Positions 50,095 through 57,922 are shown, counted from the stretch's first letter. The stretch: 64,000 nt of DNA from Comamonas terrae (GCF_001544075.1 NZ_BCNT01000001.1:496001-560000); one strand, 5' to 3'. The notes: a model not told the origin generated them from the letters alone. Numbers and translations are program-made.

Positions 50095-50641
50095 TCTGCA
50101 CCGCTTCCTTCAACTGCTCCGGGCTCACGTTCGCTCCCACGCTGCTACGAGGTTCCTCGCTATTCAACTCCTTGATGGTGTCCTTGTTGGCGTTCAGCAA
50201 GTTCAGCGCAATGCTCGCGCTGTCGTTGGCCAGTTTGGTAAGCACGGCCACGCCTTTCATCGCCTCCACGCTCTCACGAGCCAGGGGATTGGCGTCATCC
50301 ACCTTCGCCACTTCAGAGTTGGCCAGAGCACTGAGCCGGTGGGCGGTCTGGGCGCCGTACTGGGCCGCGCTGGCGAGGTTATCGCTTATGGCCCGCAGCT
50401 TGGAGGCTAAATTAACGGCAATCAATTGTTCGGAAACCGGCAGCATTGCGAGTGATCGCTCCGCCGTAACCACTTGATTTGCAACGCTGTGGATGGTTTC
50501 TGCGCGTTTCGAAACTCGGGTGCTGATCGAAGTTTTAGACACCCCGTACTCTCGGGCGAGGTCGGCGGCCTTCTCCCCTGCCACGAGCCGTGCAGTGATC
50601 TCGCTCCATTGCTTGTCGCTTAGCTTTGACGGTCGTCCCAT
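50075..50641 (-). CDS. Terminase small subunit
   Basis: A 188-residue DNA-recognition subunit. The N-terminal helix-turn-helix (G-R-P-S-K-L-S-D-K-Q-W, A-A-D-L-A-R-E-Y-G-V-S-K-T-S-I) is followed by a helical oligomerisation region and a polar C-terminus that would contact the large subunit. The frame extends to 50761, but the ATG at 50641 with an AGCAGG site fits the HTH start. Confidence 0.82.
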   Translation of the reverse strand: MGRPSKLSDKQWSEITARLVAGEKAADLAREYGVSKTSISTRVSKRAETIHSVANQVVTAERSLAMLPVSEQLIAVNLASKLRAISDNLASAAQYGAQTAHRLSALANSEVAKVDDANPLARESVEAMKGVAVLTKLANDSASIALNLLNANKDTIKELNSEEPRSSVGANVSPEQLKEAVQSVQAKF

Positions 50642-51024
50642 ATCCTGCTGTTCTTCATCCTGAATGTCTGCTTGCGCGCCCGGGGCACGATCTGCCGCGC
50701 CCTGCGCTGGCGCTCCTTCTCCTGGCCCTCTTCCGTCTCCGCGAACCGGACAACCTGGCACCGCACCACGCCTTCCGCGCGCGTGACCACTTTCACGTTG
50801 CGGCTCTTCTCTGGTGCGCTGAGCGCCGTGCGCATCCGCAAACCGGTCATGGCCAGGTCGAATACCGAGGTGGGCCCCGTCACCTGCAGGGCCTGGGCTT
50901 CGTCGGCCCGCACGATGCTATGGACGATGGGCGGGTCCAGCTCTGCCTCGGCCACGTCCGCGCGCAGCTCCTCCAGCGCCGCCCGGCTGTCGAAGAGGTC
51001 GAACTGGAATTCGCTGCCGCCCAT
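50620..51024 (-). CDS. Unknown phage protein upstream of terminase
   Basis: A 134-residue protein of mixed structure, beginning M-G-G-S-E-F-Q-F-D-L-F-D and ending with a very basic tail (R-R-A-R-Q-I-V-P-R-A-R-K-Q-T-F-R). A GGAG site lies before the ATG at 51024; 51042 is another possible start. It overlaps the small terminase start by 22 bases, so expression is coupled. A nucleic-acid binding role is suggested only by the tail. Confidence 0.55.
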   Translation of the reverse strand: MGGSEFQFDLFDSRAALEELRADVAEAELDPPIVHSIVRADEAQALQVTGPTSVFDLAMTGLRMRTALSAPEKSRNVKVVTRAEGVVRCQVVRFAETEEGQEKERQRRARQIVPRARKQTFRMKNSRIWDDRQS

Positions 51025-51046
51025 GCCCTGGTGTGCTCCCATTCCG

Positions 51047-51502
51047 TTATGCAAGGGCACCCCGGATCTGGGCCATCTGCCGCATGGACCATTCGGCCGC
51101 GGCCTGGGCGATACCGTTGCGGTCCAGGTCCAGCAGGCCATCGAACACCTGCGTGGCCAGCCTTGCGATTTCCAGCTCCGGCTTTGTCAGCTGGACCTTG
51201 CGCCACTCGCGCAGCCGCTTGCAGACTGGCTCGTAGGTGTTGAGCTGGGCCGCCACGGCCGCTTCGGCTTCCTGCGTCAGCTCCACGCCATCCTCCTGCA
51301 GCAAGCGGAACATCTGGCTGTAGGTGTAGCCGGTCTCCATCCAGTCCCACAGATCCGCCACCGTGGCCGCGCCCGTCTCCAGGCGGTGCACGAGGTCGTG
51401 ATGGATCAGCTTGGCGTCCAGCTTCACGCTATCAGCCAGGCGCGGGCGCCAGAATTTGGGCAGGCCCACGGGCGCCCGGCGGTGTTTGCGTGCGGTCTTC
51501 AT
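51047..51502 (-). CDS. Unknown phage protein, middle operon
   Basis: A 151-residue, mainly helical protein. It has a basic N-terminus (M-K-T-A-R-K-H-R-R-A-P), a central segment L-W-D-W-M-E-T-G-Y-T-Y-S-Q-M-F-R and a C-terminal helical half. Its place between DUF1367 and terminase genes is where late regulators or Nin-type proteins sit in lambdoid phages, but no motif settles its role. It overlaps the previous gene by 4 bases. Confidence 0.55.
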   Translation of the reverse strand: MKTARKHRRAPVGLPKFWRPRLADSVKLDAKLIHHDLVHRLETGAATVADLWDWMETGYTYSQMFRLLQEDGVELTQEAEAAVAAQLNTYEPVCKRLREWRKVQLTKPELEIARLATQVFDGLLDLDRNGIAQAAAEWSMRQMAQIRGALA

Positions 51503-51972
51503 CGTTCGAACTCCCCGAAAAAGCTCTCCATGCAGGCCCAGCGCTGATTTGCATCGAGGGCAGGCCACAGAACAGCCTGGGCGTGAAGCGTCCAGAGGAA
51601 GGCGTCCACGGCCCGGTGCAGCTCTGCGAAATCCGCCTCGTCCATGCTGTCGAACTCCAGGCTGCGTGGGATGGCGTTGGGCTGGCCATCCATCCCGGGC
51701 ACGAAGTCGGCATAGCCGGCGCCCATCGTCAGCCAGGCGCGCAGCTTGTCCAGCTCCGTGAAAGCCTCGGTGCGCTCGAGCAGGCGCTGCAGTTTGAGGA
51801 AGAAAAAGGCGTGGTGCTTGGGGCTCCGTGGCAGGCGGAAAGTGAAGCCCAGGGTCTCGCCGGGCCGCAGCGCGGCCACCGCCGCCTTGAACCGGCCGTA
51901 GGCCCGCTGGCCGGCCGGGTCCAGGCCGCAGAGCTTGCCGTCCTGGCCTTTGGTGATGACGAGGCGGCTCAT
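51499..51972 (-). CDS. DUF1367 family phage protein
   Basis: A 157-residue protein with the DUF1367 pattern: R-L-V-I-T-K-G-Q-D-G-K-L, F-T-F-R-L-P-R-S-P-K-H-H-A-F-F-F-L-K-L-Q, F-V-P-G-M-D-G-Q and S-L-E-F-D-S-M-D-E-A-D-F. The family occurs in the nin-like region of lambdoid prophages; molecular function is unknown. The real ATG is at 51972, since upstream extension gives an arginine/glycine-rich sequence. Confidence 0.78.
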   Translation of the reverse strand: MSRLVITKGQDGKLCGLDPAGQRAYGRFKAAVAALRPGETLGFTFRLPRSPKHHAFFFLKLQRLLERTEAFTELDKLRAWLTMGAGYADFVPGMDGQPNAIPRSLEFDSMDEADFAELHRAVDAFLWTLHAQAVLWPALDANQRWACMESFFGEFER

Positions 51973-52160
51973 GCCAAGATCCTCCAGGCCATGGCCAGCA
52001 CCCAGATCAGCAGCAGCACCACCAGGCCAGCGGCGATGCCCAGGCAGCGGCCGATGCTGTCGAAAACGCTGTTGCCGCCCGCAATGGGCCAGAAACACAG
52101 GACCACCCACACCAGGGTCAGGAACGCGGGCATATGCCACCAGAGCAGTGTGACGGTCAT
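51969..52160 (-). CDS. Small membrane protein between resolvase and DUF1367 genes
   Basis: A 63-residue protein with two hydrophobic helices (about residues 8-27, W-H-M-P-A-F-L-T-L-V-W-V-V-L-C-F-W, and 41-60, G-I-A-A-G-L-V-V-L-L-L-I-W-V-L-A). It has 4-base overlaps with the gene on each side, which supports it as a genuine coupled gene. Function unknown. Confidence 0.6.
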   Translation of the reverse strand: MTVTLLWWHMPAFLTLVWVVLCFWPIAGGNSVFDSIGRCLGIAAGLVVLLLIWVLAMAWRILA

Positions 52161-52657
52161 GCCAGCTCTCCCCGGCCCCAGTGGGCCAGCAGCACTGCTT
52201 CGGCGCGGTTGTGATCCTTCTGGCGGCTCAGCTCGCCGGCGGCGGCCGGATACAGCCGGCGCGCGGCGTCCAGCGAGTCGGATTTCTCGCGCCCGAGGTT
52301 GAACGCACTCTTCCACGTCTGCGGCGCGACATGCGTCACCGGCCATTTCAGGCACTCCACCACCGTTTCGATCGCGCCCAGGCTGCGCATCAGGCTGCCC
52401 TGCGTCTGCACTGCGTTGTTGGCGCCGCCCATGGTGTTGACCTTTTCGAGCATCACGGTGGGCTTGCCTTCGCCCAGCGGACAGTGCTTGAGCAGCATCT
52501 GGCACAGGGCGTAGCCGTCGATCTTGCGCTTCACTAGCGCCTTGGGGCCAGCACCAGGGACAGGCATTGTCGGCAGGTCGAACACCGCGCGCACGCCGTT
52601 GTGGTCCAGCACTGCGCAGGCGCCAGTCAATCCGGGGTCAATTCCAATCACGATCAT
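52157..52657 (-). CDS. RuvC-like Holliday junction resolvase
   Basis: A 166-residue RNase H-fold nuclease. The acidic residues of the active site appear in I-G-I-D-P-G-L-T-G (Asp7), L-E-K-V (Glu near 71) and D-H-N-R-A-E-A (Asp near 148). It resembles phage-encoded RuvC-like resolvases that debranch replicated DNA before packaging. AGGAG precedes the ATG. It lies between the helicase and late genes. Confidence 0.85.
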   Translation of the reverse strand: MIVIGIDPGLTGACAVLDHNGVRAVFDLPTMPVPGAGPKALVKRKIDGYALCQMLLKHCPLGEGKPTVMLEKVNTMGGANNAVQTQGSLMRSLGAIETVVECLKWPVTHVAPQTWKSAFNLGREKSDSLDAARRLYPAAAGELSRQKDHNRAEAVLLAHWGRGELA

Positions 52658-52675
52658 GGTTTCGTGCTCCTGTTT

Positions 52676-54076
52676 TTATTCAAAGTCATCGTCTTGGCGG
52701 CGCGGGCCGGTGCCCGGCTTGTCGCCGTGCCAGTTGCCGAAGCGCACCAGGTGGCCCGTGTAGTGCAGGTGCAGGTCGCCGGTGGCGCCGGCTCGGTTCT
52801 TGGCCACGCGCAGCACGGCGTAGTAGCGCCAGTCCTCGCCCAGGCTGGGCTTGAGGTGGATGGGCCGGTGGGGGAAAAGCACGATGTCCGCGTCCTGCTC
52901 GATCTCGCCGCAGTCGCGCAGGTCGGACATGATCGGCATCTGGTCCACGCGCTTTTCCACCTCGCGGTTCAGCTGGGCCAGCAGCAGCACCGAGATGCCC
53001 AGCTCCTTGGCCAGCTTCTTGAGGTTGCGTGTCACCTCGCCGAGCTGTGTCGTGCGGTTGTCCTTGGGGTTGGTCCCCTCCATCAGGCCCAGGTAGTCGA
53101 CGATCAGCAGGCGCAGGCCATGCCGGCGCTTGAGGGCCCGGGCCTTGGTGCGCAGCGTGTTGATGTTCAAGCCCGTGCGGTCGCTGACCCAGAACGGCAG
53201 GCGCTTGATGCGCTCGGCCGCGGCAGTGACGGCGGCATAGTCGTCGTTCGTCATCCGGCGGTGCGGCTGGCGGATCTTGCTCAGCGCCACTTCGGACTCC
53301 ATGGCCACCTGCCGCTGCCACAGGTCGCGGCGCTGCATCTCCAGCGAGAACATGGCCACGGTCTGGCGCAGCTGCGCGGCGTGCATGCCGATGGTCATGG
53401 CCAGGGCCGTCTTGCCCATCGACGGCCGGGCGCCGATGATCACGAGATCCCCTGACCGCAGGCCGCCGTCGAGCTGCTCGTCCAGTGCGGCCAGGCCGGT
53501 CGGCAGGAAAGGCTCGCCCTTGCCGCTGCAGCGCTCGTCCAGGTCCGCCATGAACTCGTCCATGCCGGCATCGGCGCCCACCCACTCCTCGCCCGGGGCG
53601 TCGGCCACCAAGCTGGAGAGCTGGGCCGCCACCTGGTCGACACGCTCCTCGATGGGCACGGCGTGGTCGCCGGCCAGTTCGCGGGCCTGCGTCACAACGG
53701 CGGCCAGCTGGCGGCTCAGCGCCCGCTCGCGGACGATCTCGGCATAGCGCCGGATCGCGTTCTGCGACGACGTGCCGCAGTTGTGCAGGTCGTTCAGGGC
53801 CAGCAGGTCGACACGGCCCTGCAGGTGCTCGTGCACGGTGATCACGTCCACGGGCTTGCCGGCGTGGGCCAGCGCGCTGACGGCGCCGTACACAGCGGCA
53901 TGGGTCTCGTCGGCGAAATCCTTCGCCTGCACGATGTCCGACACCACGTCGAACTGCCGGGCGTCGTACAGCAGCGAGCCCACCAGAGCGCTCTCGGATT
54001 CATAGCTGACGAGCGGCGCAGCTTGTGCTGGCGCGTCGAAATCATCGTCCAACGGCGGCATGGTCCGGGCGTTCAT
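52676..54076 (-). CDS. dnaB: Replicative DNA helicase, DnaB type
   Basis: A 466-residue hexameric helicase. The N-terminal helical domain is at about residues 25-125 (E-S-A-L-V-G-S-L-L-Y-D), and the RecA-like C-terminal domain follows. Walker A G-A-R-P-S-M-G-K-T-A is at 215-224, Walker B L-L-I-V-D-Y-L-G-L-M near 320, then L-L-A-Q-L-N-R-E-V-E and R-D-C-G-E-I-E-Q-D-A-D. It is the phage replication helicase. ATG 54076 overlaps the end of the loader-like gene by 4 bases. Confidence 0.92.
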   Translation of the reverse strand: MNARTMPPLDDDFDAPAQAAPLVSYESESALVGSLLYDARQFDVVSDIVQAKDFADETHAAVYGAVSALAHAGKPVDVITVHEHLQGRVDLLALNDLHNCGTSSQNAIRRYAEIVRERALSRQLAAVVTQARELAGDHAVPIEERVDQVAAQLSSLVADAPGEEWVGADAGMDEFMADLDERCSGKGEPFLPTGLAALDEQLDGGLRSGDLVIIGARPSMGKTALAMTIGMHAAQLRQTVAMFSLEMQRRDLWQRQVAMESEVALSKIRQPHRRMTNDDYAAVTAAAERIKRLPFWVSDRTGLNINTLRTKARALKRRHGLRLLIVDYLGLMEGTNPKDNRTTQLGEVTRNLKKLAKELGISVLLLAQLNREVEKRVDQMPIMSDLRDCGEIEQDADIVLFPHRPIHLKPSLGEDWRYYAVLRVAKNRAGATGDLHLHYTGHLVRFGNWHGDKPGTGPRRQDDDFE

Positions 54077-55035
54077 GCGGCACCGCCTTTCGTCTTCTCG
54101 ATGACGTGCGCCATGCCGCGGTCGGTCAGCAGGAAGTCGAGGTCGCATTGCCAGCCGGCATGCTCAGCCGACCGGTGAGCACGGCCCATCAGGAAGTCGT
54201 TCTTCGTGGCGCGGTGGAAGTACTCGCGCAGCCAGCCGCAGGCCTCCTCAGGCGTTGTCGCACGCGGCGTGCCGTCGGACTTCTTGCTGGTCAGCACCCA
54301 GCGCCAGACCCGGCGCAGTGCGCGCTTGCGCTTGTCGTTGAGCAGCCGGACACGGGGCAGCTCCGGCAGCTGCTCGTGGTACAGGTCCACGATGGTGTCG
54401 ACCGGGCATGGCGGAATCTTGCCGTCGCCAGCGTCGTCCCCAGCCTCAGCAGGCTCAGCAGGGTCGCCCACCGGCACCGTGGGTTCTGCAGGGTCTCCTT
54501 CTCCGTCGGCCCCGCCGACAGGTCCGTTAGGACCTTTATTTAATTCCTGTTCCTGTTCCTGTTCCTGTTCTTGGCTTCTATGGGGCTTGCAAGGGCCTTG
54601 CGAAGCCCCTTCAATGCCCCTTGGGTTCGTTAGATGGAAAGCTGCGGCATAGCGCTCGAAAAAGGCGCCGAGGAACGGGTTATCCGGCAGCGAGTCGTAA
54701 TCCTTCTGGATACCCTTGCAACGCAGGTCGGAAGCCTTGAGTTCCTTGGAAATCTGGTAACCGGCCATCTCGTGCACCCACACGAATTCCGACTCCTCGT
54801 CATAGGAGCAGTAACCCGCTTCGATGCAGTGCTGAAGCCCCTTCCTAGCCCCTTCTTCGCCCAGGCCTGTTTCGTAGGCCATGTACAGAATGGGCTGAGC
54901 GAAGAGCCCGAGCATGTTGGAGCTCGGGGAGGTCATCAGGTACAGGGCCACGATAAGCCCCTCCGGATGCTTTCGAAGGGCCTTCATGGTCTTGCCGTGC
55001 CACATCTTCGGCACGGCTTTCGAGTAATCACGCAT
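54073..55035 (-). CDS. Phage replication protein / helicase loader-like
   Basis: A 320-residue protein upstream of dnaB. Residues 1-140 resemble the winged-helix replication initiator part of phage O/DnaT-like proteins (A-L-R-K-H-P-E-G-L-I-V-A-L-Y-L-M-T, C-I-E-A-G-Y-C-S-Y-D). A disordered linker with five Gln-Glu repeats and an acidic proline-rich stretch (about 150-205) joins a C-terminal helical domain (about 210-310, L-N-D-K-R-K-R-A-L-R-R-V-W-R-W). The linker repeat comes from a hexanucleotide run in the DNA. An origin may lie inside this gene, as in lambda O, but I cannot identify iterons. Confidence 0.68.
   Translation of the reverse strand: MRDYSKAVPKMWHGKTMKALRKHPEGLIVALYLMTSPSSNMLGLFAQPILYMAYETGLGEEGARKGLQHCIEAGYCSYDEESEFVWVHEMAGYQISKELKASDLRCKGIQKDYDSLPDNPFLGAFFERYAAAFHLTNPRGIEGASQGPCKPHRSQEQEQEQEQELNKGPNGPVGGADGEGDPAEPTVPVGDPAEPAEAGDDAGDGKIPPCPVDTIVDLYHEQLPELPRVRLLNDKRKRALRRVWRWVLTSKKSDGTPRATTPEEACGWLREYFHRATKNDFLMGRAHRSAEHAGWQCDLDFLLTDRGMAHVIEKTKGGAA
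54544..54573. repeat. Hexanucleotide tandem repeat (TTCCTG) in replication gene
   Basis: Four perfect copies and a fifth imperfect copy of TTCCTG encode the Gln-Glu repeat of the linker. Copy-number changes keep the reading frame, so they would alter linker length without inactivating the protein. Confidence 0.8.
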
Positions 55036-55342
55036 GCCCGCACCCTCCTACCGCCCGCTCCATAGCGGCACGGCACTCAGGCGATCGAGCAGCAATCAGC
55101 GCCTGCATGGCGACAAGATGACGCCGCGCCTTTATGCGGTGGCGGACTTGGCCGGTGCGCTCGAAATCGAGCATGTTGGCGTGCATCAGCAGCCCCTCGG
55201 CCTGGATGCGCAGCTCGTGCGCCTGGTCGCCCAGGGACATGGCCGGCGGAATTTCCGGGAACTGCACCACCAGGGCCGGCTGTGGCGCTGGCCGGGTGCT
55301 GTCGGCGCTGAGCACGCCGACGTGTGAAATCTGCGTGTTCAT
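55028..55342 (-). CDS. Small unknown phage protein in early operon
   Basis: A 104-residue protein with a polar N-terminus and a helical centre (L-G-D-Q-A-H-E-L-R-I-Q-A-E-G-L-L-M-H-A-N-M-L, then R-H-R-I-K-A-R-R-H-L-V-A-M-Q-A-L). It overlaps the cII-like gene by 4 bases and the replication gene by 8. No family recognised. Confidence 0.6.
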   Translation of the reverse strand: MNTQISHVGVLSADSTRPAPQPALVVQFPEIPPAMSLGDQAHELRIQAEGLLMHANMLDFERTGQVRHRIKARRHLVAMQALIAARSPECRAAMERAVGGCGHA

Positions 55343-55824
55343 GCCTGCTCCTGGCGCCCCTTGTTGTCTTTGGCATGCTCGGCCACCAAGGCCACGGCCA
55401 CGGCCTGCAACGCCACAACGGCTTCGCCGATCTCGCGCAAGACATCGCGCTTGTCGTTGTCGCTGACATTGCCGTCTGCCTTCGAGCGCGTCACGGCCAG
55501 CAGCACGTCAGCGGCTTCGCGCACTGCGTCTGCAGTCGTGGTGGACAGGCACAGCCTGCCCTTGGCCATATCAATGACTGGCAGCGTCAGCATTCCGGCC
55601 TTGAACGAAAACACGGTGCCCAGGGCGTGGGCCTCGGGGCTGCCGACTTCATGGCACATGGCCGCGATCTCTTCAGCGTCGGCCAAGCCCATCTTGTGGT
55701 GAGCCGAGGCGCCGCTCAGCTCTTTGCGCAGAACCTCATCGGATTTACCCATCCGGGCGGCAAGCGCTGTTCGGCCGCCGGGATAGCTGGCGACCATGCG
55801 CCTCAGTGCATCAAGGGAATTCAT
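55339..55824 (-). CDS. CII-type phage regulatory protein
   Basis: A 161-residue protein related to the phage regulatory CII family. The start N-S-L-D-A-L-R-R-M-V-A-S-Y-P-G-G contains a helix-turn-helix (A-L-A-A-R-M-G-K-S-D-E-V-L-R-K-E-L), and the rest is helical. It is the second gene of the leftward early operon after cro, where a CII activator or replication-coupled regulator is expected. Whether it activates cI or an integrase promoter is not visible. Confidence 0.72.
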   Translation of the reverse strand: MNSLDALRRMVASYPGGRTALAARMGKSDEVLRKELSGASAHHKMGLADAEEIAAMCHEVGSPEAHALGTVFSFKAGMLTLPVIDMAKGRLCLSTTTADAVREAADVLLAVTRSKADGNVSDNDKRDVLREIGEAVVALQAVAVALVAEHAKDNKGRQEQA

Positions 55825-55923
55825 GTCCGGCTCCCGGAAAAATGGACATTGCTCGGTCCTGGGCGGCCGGCGAAACTCGGCACATGCACAAAAACAAGAC
55901 AAAACATGCGGGTAGGAATGGGC

Positions 55924-56133
55924 TCAGCCATGGGACACCTCCGTGCCGAGCTCTGGCGTTTGCACAACTGCCGACTTCTGGCTCATGCGCCATAGCGCGG
56001 CCTGCACGCGGTCGGAGATTCGAGGTGGCAGCACATCGGGCCACTGCGAAATGGCCTGCGAATTGATACCAATGGCCTCCGCAGCCTTCGCAACGGAGCC
56101 CCCCAGCAGTTGGATGGCGTCGGTCTTCTTCAT
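55924..56133 (-). CDS. Cro-like repressor
   Basis: A 69-residue DNA-binding protein: K-K-T-D-A-I-Q-L-L-G-G-S-V-A-K-A-A-E-A-I-G followed by I-N-S-Q-A-I-S-Q-W, a helix-turn-helix of the Cro/YdaS type. It diverges from cI across 72 bases filled with three operator-like sites. It starts the long leftward early-to-late transcription unit. ATG 56133 is preferred to 56142 because the latter overlaps the first operator. Confidence 0.85.
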   Translation of the reverse strand: MKKTDAIQLLGGSVAKAAEAIGINSQAISQWPDVLPPRISDRVQAALWRMSQKSAVVQTPELGTEVSHG

Positions 56134-56143
56134 GGGCGCCAAT

Positions 56144-56205
56144 GTTAGAGCACTTACAGAAATGTGTAAAGCACTCTAACCTATCGCCTATGTAAGCTAC
56201 CTAAC
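56144..56205. promoter_or_regulatory. cI/cro operator region with three related sites
   Basis: Three sites share the half-conserved dyad TnAGnGCnCTnA. Site 1 GTTAGAGCACTTACA is at 56144-56158. Site 2, reverse orientation, reads GTTAGAGTGCTTTACACA on the minus strand (56163-56180). Site 3, reverse orientation, reads GTTAGGTAGCTTACA (56191-56205) and touches the cI start codon. They lie exactly between the divergent repressor genes and are the expected CI/Cro binding sites. Promoters overlap them. Confidence 0.8.
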
Positions 56206-56886
56206 ATGTCTACGCTACAAGAACGCATCGCTCACCTGATGGAAAAGACTGGCCTCAAGGTGGCAGAAATTGCGCGAATAACGGGTGTGTCTTCGTCTGC
56301 TGTAACCCAGTGGAAAGACGGCCCAACCCAATCGCTGAAAACCGCCCCTGCCACCAAGCTTGCCAATGCCACCGGATTTAGCGCCATGTGGATCGCAACC
56401 GGTGCAGGGCCAGTACACGCCGACGCTGTACGCAAAGGCTTCGATGTGAACGTGAAGCCCGTCTACGAGGGACTACGGGCCTATCCCGTCATTTCCAAGG
56501 TGCAGGCCGGCAAGGTAAAGGAGATCACCTGTCCTTACGAACCGGGAGATGGCTATGCCATCGAGTTTGGCGATGACGATGCATCCCCCTGGGCGTTCTT
56601 TTTAGAAATCGATGGCGACTCCATGCTGCCCGAGTTCAATCCAGGCGACCGGGTGCGTATAGACCCAGAAATCATTCCTAGACCAGGTGATTTCGTTGCC
56701 GCCAAAAATTCATCTGAGGAAGCCACGTTCAAAAAATACCGCGTCCGCGGCATAGATCCGGCTGGCAAAGAAGTCTTTGAACTGGTACCTCTCAATGACG
56801 ACTACCCCATCATCAGAAGTGATGAACATGACCTGACGGTCATAGGCACCATGACCGAACACCGTCGGAAATATCGGCGGAAATGA
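56206..56886 (+). CDS. CI-like phage repressor with S24 (LexA-type) autopeptidase
   Basis: A 226-residue lysogeny repressor. The N-terminal helix-turn-helix (K-V-A-E-I-A-R-I-T-G-V-S-S-S-A-V-T-Q-W) is followed by a linker. The C-terminal S24 domain has the cleavage site A101-G102 (V-Q-A-G-K), nucleophile Ser139 (G-D-S-M-L-P) and the Lys pair near 176-177. It should be inactivated by RecA filaments on DNA damage. The start codon directly abuts operator site 3, suggesting a very short or absent leader on the maintenance transcript. Confidence 0.93.
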   Translation: MSTLQERIAHLMEKTGLKVAEIARITGVSSSAVTQWKDGPTQSLKTAPATKLANATGFSAMWIATGAGPVHADAVRKGFDVNVKPVYEGLRAYPVISKVQAGKVKEITCPYEPGDGYAIEFGDDDASPWAFFLEIDGDSMLPEFNPGDRVRIDPEIIPRPGDFVAAKNSSEEATFKKYRVRGIDPAGKEVFELVPLNDDYPIIRSDEHDLTVIGTMTEHRRKYRRK

Positions 56887-56899
56887 AATTGGAGAGCAG

Positions 56900-57406
56900 A
56901 TGGCTGTCGAACAAGGTGAATACGGGCTCTGGTATTCAAAAGGGGTTGGATTCGCAACTCGCGAGCAGGCTCAAGCGCATGAGGACAGAAGCGATAGCTT
57001 GGCGCAGCACACGCCACCGTCCGCTGATGTGAAGAAATTGCCGGCAGTCTGGCCAGGGGTCATTGTGGCCGTCGTGATCGTGGCGTCCTTGGTGGTGATA
57101 ACCATGAGGAGCTGTAGCGACTCAACATCACCAATCAAGAAGGCTGCAGACGAAGCAGCTCTCCAAGAGATCAAACTCCAACGCTTTGCGAGAGAAAGGC
57201 TGGCGAAGCAGCTGAAGGATCCCGACAGTGCCCAGTTCCGAAATCAAAAAGGATTCTGCGGTGAGGTCAATGCCAAGAACTCCTTTGGCGGCTATATCGG
57301 GTTCAAGCGATTCATCGCCGGAGGGGAAAACTTAATTTTTATGGAAGATGACAAACGCCTGGAGGCCGGCGCGTTCCAGGCCGCATGGGAAAAGTTCTGC
57401 CGATAG
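56900..57406 (+). CDS. Single-span membrane protein cotranscribed with cI
   Basis: A 168-residue protein. It has a cytoplasmic N-terminal part (Y-G-L-W-Y-S-K-G-V-G-F-A-T-R-E-Q-A-Q), one membrane helix at about residues 50-69 (V-I-V-A-V-V-I-V-A-S-L-V-V-I-T), then a helical stretch and a small domain with D-P-D-S-A-Q-F-R-N, F-C-G-E-V-N-A-K-N-S-F-G-G-Y. The last motif is found in many phage and host periplasmic hypotheticals. It starts 13 bases after cI with a GGAG site, so it should be made in lysogens; a superinfection exclusion role is possible by position only. Confidence 0.7.
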   Translation: MAVEQGEYGLWYSKGVGFATREQAQAHEDRSDSLAQHTPPSADVKKLPAVWPGVIVAVVIVASLVVITMRSCSDSTSPIKKAADEAALQEIKLQRFARERLAKQLKDPDSAQFRNQKGFCGEVNAKNSFGGYIGFKRFIAGGENLIFMEDDKRLEAGAFQAAWEKFCR

Positions 57407-57437
57407 CATGCACATCCCAATCACAAATCTTTGTTGA

Positions 57438-57460
57438 GCCCGCATCTGCGGGCTTTTTTT
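57438..57460 (+). terminator. Terminator after the cI transcript
   Basis: GCCCGCA and TGCGGGC form a 7-base stem with a two-base loop followed by seven T. It lies 32 bases after the membrane protein gene and directly before a LexA-controlled promoter. Confidence 0.9.
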
Positions 57461-57461
57461 A

Positions 57462-57512
57462 CTGTACAAACAAACAGTACTTTGCCATAATTTTCACTGT
57501 ATATCCAACCAG
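57462..57512 (+). promoter_or_regulatory. SOS promoter with two LexA boxes
   Basis: Box 1 (57462-57477) is CTGT-N8-ACAG within the longer palindrome TACTGT...ACAGTA. Box 2 (57497-57512) is CTGT-N8-CCAG, one base off consensus. A promoter is readable between them: TGTACA at 57463-57468 and CATAAT at 57486-57491 with 17-base spacing. LexA on box 1 would cover the minus-35 and on box 2 the start region. The gene begins at 57526 with AGGAG. Confidence 0.78.
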
Positions 57513-57525
57513 TACAGGAGAACTT

Positions 57526-57822
57526 ATGGAACTCACCTCTGTCATCAACGTGCGTCTCGTAGACTGCCCTAGCGACATGGATCCTTCCATCAGGGAAAAG
57601 GCGGTCAGCCGCTTTTCCAAAGAACTGGTCAAGAGCTTTCGCAGCGAGGAGGAATTGCGTCAGGCCTACAAGCTGTTTACCGACGCGTCCGAAGGAGGGG
57701 TGATCAGCAAGGCTGAGGTGAAGATCGCTGAGAACTGGAGCAAGGCCTTTGACAAGGCCCGCCAGGCAGGTTTTCGCGAAATTGCAGTGGAAGAAGCGTA
57801 CTTCGACGTGCGCCTGCAATGA
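57526..57822 (+). CDS. Putative LexA-regulated phage induction protein, unknown family
   Basis: A 98-residue soluble protein: a beta-like N-terminus (T-S-V-I-N-V-R-L-V-D-C-P), then helical segments (I-R-E-K-A-V-S-R-F-S-K-E-L-V-K-S-F, E-E-L-R-Q-A-Y-K-L-F-T, V-K-I-A-E-N-W-S-K-A-F-D-K-A-R). It is not DinI by sequence and I recognise no family. It has its own SOS promoter and terminator and sits between cI and the rightward operator. In phages 186 and Gifsy, LexA-controlled genes in such places encode antirepressors (Tum, GftA type). That role is an analogy, not homology. Confidence 0.7.
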   Translation: MELTSVINVRLVDCPSDMDPSIREKAVSRFSKELVKSFRSEEELRQAYKLFTDASEGGVISKAEVKIAENWSKAFDKARQAGFREIAVEEAYFDVRLQ

Positions 57823-57922
57823 TTCGCTCCGCGACCCATAGGCTGTTTCATGCAGCAGCAAAGGTAATTCTCCGCGCCGCCCAAGCATTCTGGCGATGGG
57901 CATGACCACCTCCCTCTGGCGT

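Noticed and set aside
54544..54573. Possible CRISPR-like or iteron repeats
   Set aside because: The six-base units are contiguous, without spacers, and translate as a Gln-Glu linker; no CRISPR array or cas gene is present in the window.
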